NCBI GenBank assembly: GCA_032622095.1
Contig: CP136061.1
Coordinates: 43,285,797 to 43,349,796 of the forward strand
Length of the DNA stretch: 64,000 bases
Reading direction: 5' to 3'
Source of the DNA: Siphonodentalium dalli
Lineage: Eukaryota; Mollusca; Scaphopoda; Gadilida; Siphonodentaliidae
Below the pieces are notes generated by a model, which was given only the letters and a program-made list of their open reading frames with translations, ran no database searches and was not told the origin of the DNA. Below, in pieces: positions 47,101-59,100 of this stretch. The translations under genes were made by a program, and so were the position numbers. Each line of letters begins with the position of its first letter. Within the stretch, counting starts at the first letter, position 1.

Positions 47101-50100
47101 CATCCCTTAAAACGAAAACACGGAGTGTTATATCTCTTGTTTACAATGTGATTTCACATTTTATATTTCAAAAGAATAATATTATTCAATAAAACAGTAT
47201 ATCGCGATGTTATTTTGGAAAAATCACGGCTTTTAAAAACATCAATACCGCACAGCCCTGAAAGAAATGTCAATTATCAGAGGAGTAGAGGTTTTCAAGT
47301 TCACAATGCTTAGAAAAAAGTTATAACAAAAACTAAGATCATAAGAAAACATAATAAAGAGCAGGATATAACCTGGCAGAAAACATGAAGATAAGTATGA
47401 GATAATGCTAGTTTTTTTTCCGTAATGTAACTACAATGAAATTAGACTTGAAAGCTGGTGTTTTGGCAATGTTGCTTCCGCTGACTTTTGGCGACTGCAT
47501 CTCTATGTAGAGAGATTTTAAGCAGGTGTATTCTTTCAAGAAATCAAATAATTGGACTTTTATTGGGAAGTCCACTGTTTACATAACAATCTCATTATTG
47601 AAGATTTATTAATAATAAAAATAAGAACAAAGTCATGTACTTGTTGATGATATAGTTGTTTTACAGTCTTTTGTTTTATTTCACATGAACCAACATCGAA
47701 TGCCTTGAGTTCCTTTAATAAGGGGCACATACTGATTCTACAGATGCTCGTTATTATTCCATGTAAATATAGAATATGGTTTACTATTGCATGGCGACTG
47801 GTTGTATGCAGCTGATAATTTCAAAATGAACAAGAGCATCACTAGGGCGTGGCAAAATACGCCGGTTAACCCTTTACCCAACAAACCGGCCAAAACCGGC
47901 CAAATAAAGCTTCAACAGCCTAAAATATCTTCGGTCTGTCTCAATAGAACCATACAAATATGGATATCATTGGAACCGGCTCCTTGACCACATTGTGATT
48001 GTTACAGTTATGCCCTGTGCCAATGCATTCTCTTATATATGCGAGTCGACCATAGGTCGCCTCGCATATATAAGAGAATGCATTGGCCTAAAAAAATAAT
48101 TTTTAATGCATTAAGCCAATGCATTCTCTTATATATGCGAGGCGACCTATGGTCGACTCGCATATATAAGAGAATGCATTGGCACAGGGCCCTTCTGTTG
48201 GGTAAAGGGTTAACCATTTAGAATTGTACTACCGCAAAATAAAATAATACTTTGGGTTTACATTTGAAGAATATCTGATATACCCCTAATTTCAATGCCA
48301 AAATGCGGTCAAATTCTAACTCGAAAAATGGCTGTAACTCATGTGAAAATTATTAGACAGAACCTATATTCGAACTTGGCCTGTAGTTTTAGCCGGGAAA
48401 TACAATTACCAACTTTGGTTCAGATCAAATAATAACAAGAGCTACGCTGGGCGTGCAATATACGCCCTCTCTTGGGTCGGCGGAAACTGGTAAAAAAGGG
48501 GCATAACTCTGGTAAAAATAGGCGGACGGAACTCAAATTTGAACTTGACCTGTGTTTTGGTGGGAGAAAGTAATATACCAAATTATCATTGAATCCGATA
48601 AGCTCTAGTAAAGTTATCATCCGGACAACAAATTTCAGGGATTTTCTAAGTCAAATTACGTCAAATAAGGGGCATAACTCCGGTGAAAATTGGCGGACGG
48701 AACCCAAATTCGAACTTGAGCTGTCTTTTCACCTAATAAACCCACATACCAAATTTGATTGAAATCGGTTCACTCTAACTAAAGTTATCATCCGGACAAC
48801 AAATTTCAGGGATTTTCTAAGTCAAATTACGTCAAAAAAGGGGCCATAACTCTCGCAAAAATTATCGGATTAAAACGAAATTCGGACTTGAGCTGTATTT
48901 TGATATATGTAATCCACAAAAAAACGGGTTTTGCGTATAAACATTCCAAAATCGAGTTATCATCCGGAAACCAAAAAACATAAGAAAAACTGAATTTTCT
49001 GAGTCGAAAAAGGGGCCCAACTCTGCCAAAAATGGTCGGACAGAACCCAAGTTCGAACTTCACCTGTGTTTTGGTGAAAGAAAGTAATATTCCAAATTTG
49101 GATTCATTCCGATAAACTATACTAAAGTGATCATCCGGACAACAGGTTAACGGACGCCCGGACGCCCGGACGCCCGGACGGACAGACCAATACTATAATA
49201 CGGCCTTTTTTTCAAAAGGGCGTATAAAAACTGGAGATATCGTTCGGAAACCAAAATGTTATGAAATTGGTCAAATTCTAAGTCGAAAAAGGGCTGTAAC
49301 TCATGTGAAAATAATTAGACAGAACCTATATTCGAACTTGGCCTGTAGTTTTAGCCGGGAAATACACATACAAGCTTTGGTTCAGATCAAATAATAATAA
49401 AAGGTAGGTAGACCTCATGTCCGCCTCTAAGCATTGGCTTGATACGACCGTTGTTTGCACATAAAAATTGGCATGGCGGAACACGAAATCGAATTTGATC
49501 TGTCTTTTGTGCTAGTAAACCTACATATACCAAATTTAATTTCATTCAGTACACATTTACATTTATCATCCGGAAACCTCAAATTTGCAAAAATTCTAAG
49601 TAAAAAAGGGACATAACTCTGGTGAAAATTGGCAGGCGGAACCCGAATTCGAACTTGACCTGTGTTTTGCTGGGAGAAAGAAACGTACCAAATTTGGTTT
49701 AAATCTGATTAACTCTACTAAAGTTATCATCCGGATACGAACTTTTGGGGATTTATATGTCGGGTCGGCAGACAAAAAAGGGCCATAACTCTCGCAAAAA
49801 TTATCGGATTAAACTGAAATTTGAACTTGAGCTGTATTTTGATATAAGTAATCCACAAAAAAAGTTTTGCATATAAACAATCCAAAATCAAGTTATCATC
49901 CAGAAACTAAAAAACAGAAGAAAAACTGAATTTTCTATGTCGAAAAAGGGGCATAACTCTGCCAAAAATGGTCGAACTTGACCTGTGTTTTGCTGGGAAA
50001 AAGTAATATACCAAATTTGGTTTGAATCAGATTAACTCTACTAAAGTTATCATCCGGAAACCAACTTTCAGGGGTTTTCTAAGTAAAAAAAGGGGCATAA

Positions 50101-53100
50101 CTCTGGTGAAAATTGGCGGACGGAACCAGAATTCGAACTTGACCTGTCTTTTCTGCTAGTAAACCCACATACCAAATTTAATTTAATTTGGTTCACTCTA
50201 ACTAATGTTATCATCCGGAAACCTCGGACGGATGGTACGACGGACGGACGGATGCACGCACATGCTGATTATAATAGTCCTCCGAACCCGTTGGGTCGGA
50301 GGACAAAAAGGGCCGTAACTCATGTAAAAATAATTGGACGGAACCCATATTCGAACTTGGCCTGTAGTTGTAGCTGGGAAATACACATGCCAACTTTGGT
50401 TCAGATCAAATAATCCAAACTGGAGTTATCGGTCGGAAACCAAAAATATTAACAGACGGTCAAATTCTAAGTCGAAAAAGGGCTGTAACTCATGTAAAAA
50501 TAATAGGACGGAACCCATATTCGAACTTGGTCTGTATCTTTAGCTGGGAAATACACATACCAACTTTGGTTCAGATCAAATAATCAAAACTGGAGTTATC
50601 GATCGGAAACCAAAAATGTTAACAGACGGACGGCTCGACAGACAGACGGCTAGACAGACGGACGGACAGACTGATTACATAATACGACCTATTTTCAAAA
50701 AGGGAGTATAAAAACTGCAGCTAACAACTGAAATGGTCAGACTGGCCTACATACATACCTTCTAATGCAGCCTTGAGTTGACTGACATCATGCCCAGACT
50801 CCTCCAGGTGATGAAGTCGTTTCAGCTGCTTCTCTACCATTGCTCTCTCTTGTGCTTCATCCATCGCTCTCTTCAACTGCTCAACTCGCTGGTCCTGAAT
50901 CTCCTAATACAAGACAGAGTCAAGGATGAATTAACTCTGAGCCCAACATCATGACGTTCACTGCCGGCGATGAGATATCTATTCGCAAGTTTTTAAGTTT
51001 TCACTCTATTCCTTTCCTGCATTTTGTTCCATTCATTATATATATTGTTCCCAGGAAATTTAATTATCTATATGGAAAATTTGATGTCGAAGGAGACATT
51101 ACTTTTTTGCATCAATTCTAGATCATATGATTTTGAAGCAGTCTATAATTATTTTATCCAGTGTGTTATAGCTGGTATATCTTGAACACAAACCTGAGTG
51201 AAGAACGAAAGAGTGAATTGTGAGTTCTTGGAAAATACTATGCAATTATGCAAGTAAAAATATCTGATGAGGAAGTTTTTGGGTGACAAGGGATGTGCCG
51301 TAGAGCGTAATATTTTGCATTTATTTGGCTTTATTAGATCCATGTATATGCTTGCCTTTCTGACTAATATGGGCAAATATGAAGTCCTTGCATATGGGTG
51401 ATATCAAAAGCCCATTGTGGTTTGGTGGATACATAACTAATAATATTTTCAGAACTAAATAAATAAATACATTGTCTTTCAGTGGTTACTGAGTGTGAGA
51501 GAATGCGAGTGCAAGAGATGGTGAGAAGTGAATGATAGAATAATATTTATCTTGAATGTGAGGCCAACGGGTGTCGTTCGTTTGGTTTATTAGACACTTT
51601 ATCAAATTATAACTATTTTCTAATAAAAAAAAAAACATTTTTTAAAAAGGATAAAATGGCATAACAAACCTCTTTTTTCTTCTGCTGTTCCTGTTCATAT
51701 TCAAACTGTGTTTGCAGTCTGTCTCTTTCAACATTCATTTTTTGTTCATCTTCCATGTCTTCCAGTATTTTTTTCTGTCGCTCAAGTTGCTTAAGTCTCT
51801 TCTTTTCTTCAATCTGTGCTATAACAGCAGCCTGAGAAGAAATTAAATCATGTTTAGTTTGAAAATGCCCCACATGAATTCATCTATAAATTATATAGGC
51901 AACACATGATAATCCTGGGTATTTTGGGAAAGGGTCCAGGGCCCCTGGAACTGGGGGAAAAATTGTGTTGTAGAGGCTAAAATTGAGAATTCCTATAAAG
52001 GTAAGCAATACATGAACAAGCAATGTTATTGTGTAAATGAGTGCAAATAAACCACTTATAAGCTTGCATTAGCAATTGTAACAACACTTACACTAACAAT
52101 GAACCAACTTAAACTATATTACTATTTAACTGACTGTCGGCTAACACAATTAACAGTATCATTAAACACAACTACTCCAACTTCAAAAGTTAATAGATTG
52201 ATTAGTATGAATTTTAGTGACTATCTAAGAAAGAATACATGTCAACTCTATTGGCTGAATAAGGACCGAAAGGACCTTAACTTGTGTAATTGTTATGACC
52301 GAAAATGTATAAAAAAAATAATTGAAATTGGACATTTTTGAATCAGAAATTGGGAAAAAAAACATGCCTATTTCCGGTTTGGAAAGGGGCCGTTTTCGGC
52401 CCCTGGTGCTACCCAGGATTATCCCTGCATTATGATTAATATCCCCAATAACACAACAGGAATATCTGAAGTCACACATAAATATACAAAGATCAATCAA
52501 ACAGTGTAATGTGAAATTTGTTGTCTCAAAGTCTTAGTTTGCAGAAAAATTTCAAGTAAAACACATCCCTGGTGACAGAAATTCAGTTCATTGATGCTTG
52601 TAACTCAAAACTATTATAGCCCAAAGTGTATACGAAAAAACAAGATGAAATGAGGCCACATCTTTAACCCTTTCTGTACTAAATGGATTCTCCCACCCAG
52701 TTATAAAAGTATATATTGGAATGGTCTATTTTTCATTTGGAGGGGTGTTAAAGAAAAATTAGTAGAGGCCAGACTGATGAAAAGATAATACAAGTGCAGG
52801 AGGATTCCTATTCTTTGAAGGGAAATGTTCAGATAATAAGTTCAACAAACAGGCCATTTGTTGAACTCATTATCAGAACATTTCGTAACCCTTTCATGAT
52901 GTGAGCTACGCTGGTGCTGCATTAAATATCATGTGCCAGTGCATTCTCATATATTTTAGTGTCCCATGTATTCTCTTATATATGCAAGGCTCCCTATGGG
53001 AGACTCTCATATATAAAAGAATGCATTGGCACAGGGTTTTCACAAAATTTTAGGAAGCTCCAGTCAAGAAAGGGTTAAGGAGACTGCTCACCAATGAGTA

Positions 53101-56100
53101 TTTAGTTTAGAAAGGGTTCATTATACCAGATGTATTATTATTAAGATACCTGATGTTCCAAATGTCGATTTCTCTTGTTTTCCTGTTCCTTTCTGGTGAC
53201 TCCATCAACTTGCACATTTTGACCATGCAAATACGTTCTGGAATTTGAAAATATCATATATAACTATTTCTGGAGTATATATGATCTCATTTGAGAAATA
53301 GCATAATATCAAAAAATCTTTTAACCCTTTACCCAACAAACGGCCAAAAACGCCCAAATAAAGCTTCAACAGCCTAAAATATCTTCGGTCTGTCTCAATA
53401 AAACCATACAAATATGGATATCATTGGAACCAGTTCATTTACCACATTGTGATGGTTACAGTTATGCCCTGTGCCAATGCATTCTCTTATATATGCGAGT
53501 CGACCATAGATCGCCTCGCATATATAAGAGAATGCATTGGCCTATAATTTTTTCTTACATTTTTTATAATATTTTTCAACATTCTTTGACAATTTTATCA
53601 TTTTTAATATGACATTGTGTTAAGCCAATGCATTCTCTTATATATGCGAGGCGACCTATGGTCGACTCGCATATATAAGAGAATGCATTGGCACAGGGCC
53701 GTTCTGTTGGGTAAAGGGTTAACAGAAATGATTCTCCCAAGAAACACCTCGTCAATGATTTAAATGTACTGCAAAACCATAAAGTGGTGTCTCCTTCAGA
53801 AACAATTGAATTACTCAGGATCACTATACTGTATTTGCCATATACACATCTGCAAGCCTGAGTTTAGTGTGCCTGTCATTTGCAGAATGAGGTCCCAAGA
53901 GGGTGATTTAGTGACGCTATCCCACATAGCTATGGGAGACATAGACTCAGATTGAAGTTCCCAAATGGTGAATATTGTGATTGAGATATTGTTGTGAAAG
54001 GTCCATACATGTATATCAAATATGAATGAAATTGTTTGACATTTGTTCAAGTTATCTCACTAATGGACATAAATTTCTAAAAATAAACCAACACATGTAT
54101 TTTTAGTCTTGGCCGATTTTGGATGGCTACATACGTGTCTGTGGTATTTTGATCGCTCTCAGATTCATGAGGAGCGCTGTTGGTCCTGTTGGCCCTGTCT
54201 GATAATAGAAGAGTGTGTTGATTGGATGAAGGACCGTTTTGGTTTGGAAGTGGAGCAGCCCGGTAGTTGGAGAACTTATCTGCCCATGTATCCTCAGTGA
54301 CGGGATCTGTGTCGAGTTGACTTAACTTCTTTAATCGATTCTCTTCCATTTGTTTTTCTGTGAATAATGAAAGAAATGTATAATCATTTTCACAGGCCTT
54401 TGTAAATGAAGCAGCATCTAAAAATAAAGCCTGTGTTTCCTATGAAGGGGTGTACACGAGGTAGGCCTAAAATTTTCGAATTGAATAGCTCTCAAAAACT
54501 TTGAATAAAATATTTCACAATCTTGGTCTTCTAAATTATAAGATAAGTTTTCAGTTTTCGTCTGTATGTCCGAATTATCTAATAATAAAACAAACTGTCA
54601 CCGTTTTTGTGAATGGCAGATCAATTAAGGACAAGGTTTCTTCAAAATATAATAAATAGTTAGGAAAAATAACTATTTGTCCATATCTTGTTTTTTTTTC
54701 TCCGAATATTGTCCTGATGCACTGACAATTAATATTCTTATATCCGCGAACGCTAATAACCACATGACTGCCATGTTGGTGGAAATATCAACACATATTC
54801 AGCAAATGATATTAAATCATATCAGATATTAACCCTTTACCCAACAAACCGGCCAAAAACGCCCAGATAAAGCTTCAACAGCCTAAAATATCTTCGGTCT
54901 GTCTGAATAGAACCATACAAATATGGATATCATTGGAACCGGCTCCTTGACCACATTGTGATAGTTACAGTTATGCCCTGTGCCAATGCATTCTCTTATA
55001 TATGCGAGTCGACCACAGGTCGCCTCGCATATATAAGAGAATGCATTGGCCTAAAAAAATCTTTTTTTAACACTTTTTACCATTTTTTCTTACATTCTTT
55101 AACAATTTTATAATTTTTAATGTGTTAAGCCAATGCATTCTCTTATATATGCGAGGCGACCTATGACTCGCATATATAAGAGAATGCATTGGCACAGGGC
55201 CCTTCTGTTGGGTAAAGGGTTAAATCATGTATGTTTGAGAAATTTATCATTTATTTCCATTGTCTACTCTTTTGTATGTTCAATTGAACTGTTATCTCTG
55301 TAGTCACTTGCTTATGTATTGGGGCTGTGGGTTTGTGAGGCTAAAAAAAGACCTTTAATTACACAGTAGGGCTGTTATCGGGGCCTGCGCCTGAGGCCTC
55401 ATCAAAATAAGACACCAATAACACTCTTTGGCAATTCTCAGTCTCATTGAAAACCGACGAAAATCCTATCGGATGTACGTCTCTAGATATCTCCATTAGG
55501 CCATAGGAAGTTGATTCTCTGTTTCTCAGACACCGCCGCCCCCCGAAAAAATACGCCGCTGGGTACTTTTTATAGCCTACCAAAAATAAAAAGTATAATT
55601 CATCCCGCCGCTCGCAATCCGTGAAGTTCGCAATCAACCAGTGTTAACAGGTGTGGATAAAGAGGCGCAACTCTATCTCATAATTCCAATCTTTTAATAG
55701 ATCGAACAAGCCGATGTCTGGAATCTTAATCAAACGTGCCCGATCTACTTCCGCTAAAACAACGGGTTGCAATTCTGAATGTTTGCGTGTGGGACGGCAA
55801 CAAATATCTTATCCCCTGGACTATAGTGAGTGTTGAGATCGATGAAACATGTCGGAATTTATTGGAACGGATAACGTCCCAACACGGCGGAAGCATCAAA
55901 TCCATTTCTGTTGGAAAAAACAAAACATCAGACTTCGACTTCGTCTCACCTGAACTGAAAGCCACACAGGTTGCAGACATTTTTGGCTTTTATTTTAAGA
56001 TCACGGTGACCACCAATACTTCTTCAAGTACTTGTCAACGTGCAACTACCAGTGCGGATGCACCAACGAAGTCTGCATTCAGTGTTCTTATGGAAAAGAC

Positions 56101-59100
56101 TTTCCAGCTTCCAAAGTTGGACAAATCCATAAATAAAAGGGATGAACTCACCCAAAAATTTCTAGAAGTGATTCACACATACATGCGATTTGATCTCATA
56201 TGACAATAATTTTCTAGACAACACTTATTAAATCATGTATGTTTCACATATTAAACATCATTTCTATTATTACATACATACATACAGATATACTCTATTT
56301 ATATTCTATATATGTATGTGTGTTTGTACTATCAACAGGTGGAAGCTTGCTAAAACGACAGTAGCAATGGTGATTAAGAACAACCACTGATATAAATCAA
56401 TTTACCCATACACATTAAAAAAATTTGATTCTGCATATTGTTGTTATTTTATGTTATGAAAGTTTAATATATTTTGTATTTGTCTTGTATTGACACATTC
56501 AAAGATGGCTTAGTGAAGCCTGACAAGTTTCAGCATTAATAAAATTTCATTAAAATCAAATCAAGTAGTCATGTTTCAATGTCCGAACATTGGTTTTACA
56601 ATTTTAGGATAAACAAATAAAAACCTGCCTGCCAGGAAATTTTGGTCATAAAATATGGTAATAAAAACCTGCCTGCCAGTAAATTTTGGCCATAAAAAAT
56701 AAATATAAAAATCTGCCTGCCTGCCTGCTTTGGGAAAAAAAGTGTCTGAGAAACAGAGAATCAACTTCCTGTGGCCTTATATTACATTTCCACGGCGACG
56801 TGGCATTCCCAACATGACCTAATAAACCATTTCCAAATATGGAGTGCATTCCTGACACAGTAAATGTTTGTGAGAATTATAGTATTTAGAAATAGTTATA
56901 AATACAACAAGATGCGAGAGAATAATAGGTCATGAATATCGTTGACTGATAAAAACTCAAAGATGATGTCTCCTATATTGTGATGAGTATAATGAATTAT
57001 GGATATATCGCCTGTATTCAGTTTAGTTATGTACGTGGAAACATTATCAACATGTCATTGGCCTCTGATCTGTGAAGTGATCTGTTATGTCATTAACCAA
57101 TGACTCTCCAATGAAATGGAGAGAATCCAATCAATCTGGAAACTAATTTTAAACCACAGAAATAGAGAGATTCAAAGAGACTGGGTAATTCTCACAATTA
57201 CAGAAATGCCCTAAATAATCGACTCCTTAACCACAGCAGAATTATGGGTAATTTTTCAGGATTTAGTCGGAAATATGGCTTGTTGCCATTCATCGGAAAG
57301 TTCTCATTGAGATGAATGGCAACAAGCCATATTTCTGACTAAATCCTGAAAAATTACCCATAATTCTGCTGTGGTTAACCTCTTCGCTGCTAAATGACGT
57401 TATGACGTCGTGTGCTGGGGTGTTGACGTTATTGCCATTTTACAATGGGAAAATATAACGGGAATATCACTAGAACCATAAAACTGACTCAGTTAAAAGG
57501 CTACCATCGTTCACAATCGTGGAACACCATACACTGTTTGAAACTTCGAGATACAGTTATTCCGATGCACCAATCTCTGAGTTCCGGTTATGTATAATGT
57601 CCTGCTGCTAGTGTGCTGAAGTAGGTCCGTAGGTAGCATACGGCATGCACTTTTACGTCCGTAGTAGTTACGGACGTCATAGCAGCGAAGAGGTTAAGGA
57701 GTCGATTACTTAGGGCATTACTGTATAGTCACACATACCGACTTCCTCAAGCCACTGTTTATGTTCTCCGATCTTTTTTGTCTTGAGTTCTTTATCATCA
57801 CCACTATACTGTAAAAAGAGAAATATGTATTAAAGATGGCCTATCTCTTCCTAAATACGTTTTATGTAGTTTCCAGGGCATAAAGATGGTCTATCTCTTC
57901 CAAAAAACATTTTATATAGTTTCTGGGGTTATAAAACGAGCGTCGCACAGCGACCGCATTTATCCCGTCGGGTCGCTAAAACATGACAGCTAGAGAGACA
58001 CGTTTGCGTTTGTTTACCAAAACTAAGAATAGAACCAAAACAAGATCACGTGCCCGATTGTGTCAGTTGCTAAATAAAGATTTGATGGATCACGCGGATC
58101 GATACACAAATTCCATTGGCGGGATTAACATGCAGTACTATAAGATCATTAATAAGATTTAATAAGGCAACATCTGCCTGGTAATTTATTCACAAGGTTA
58201 CCAAAAAAGCATCAGGGTAATATATAACCAGGGCACTGATCGTTCTCAGTAAATCGGCAGAGCAGAACTATATCGCCGGAGGCACGTGATCAAGTCGTTA
58301 GAGGGCCAAGGTCTTTTCGCAAGATTCGAAAATTGGGGAATGTATGTTTTAACCCCCCCACCCTCCTCCTTTTTGTTTGTGATCCTGCAGCATTCGCTTG
58401 GCACTGACCAGCAGACATCACTAACCAGGGGGTCTAGTGTCTCGTTTCAGGTCCTGGTTCCCCACGGACTCAGCTTGCTTGTTTGTGGCCATGGCGCATT
58501 GTGGGCCAAAAAAGGAAGACGCAAAGCAAGCAATGGATAACTGCACAGTGAACATCCTACCAATAATTTCGCGACTACCTTTTTGAGTAATAATTCATTA
58601 AATAAAGGTAGTCAATCAGGCAAACCTGTCTTTGTTATGTTACGACCCAGCGGGATAAAGATGGTCGATCTCTTCCTAAATAGATTTTATATAGTTTCCG
58701 GGGTATAAAGATGGTCAACAGTAATGCCCTAATTAATCGACTCCATAACCACAGCAGAATTATGGGTAACTTTTCAGGATTTAGTCGGAAATATGGCTTG
58801 TTGCCATTCATCAGAAGCTCTCCCCGAGCCATATTTCCGACTAAATCTTGAAAAGTTACCCATAATTCTGCTGTGGTTATGGAGTCAATTAATTAGGGCA
58901 TTAATGTATCTCTTCTTAAATACATTTTATATAGTGTTTCCGGGGTATAAAGATGGTCTATCTCTTCCAAAGTTTTTACTTCTTTCCATGTTATAATAAT
59001 ATTCACATGTATCAACACAATTCTCACACCACTTTTGAGTCAAAAATTCTCTCATTATCATTGACGTTGTAACAGACATACGAAACTCCAAACATAAACA

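Noticed and set aside
48008-48221. Frames encoding RVDHRSPRIYKRMHWP-type peptides at many places
   Set aside because: Translation of the family B hairpin in both directions; repeated with every MITE copy, not genes.
49140-50250. Regular repeats that might suggest a CRISPR array
   Set aside because: Units are long, diverged and end in microsatellites; no identical repeats with unique spacers, and the DNA is clearly eukaryotic.
58286-58540. 84-codon plus-strand frame in intron 4
   Set aside because: No recognisable motif or repeat copy; antisense to the host gene without its own signals.
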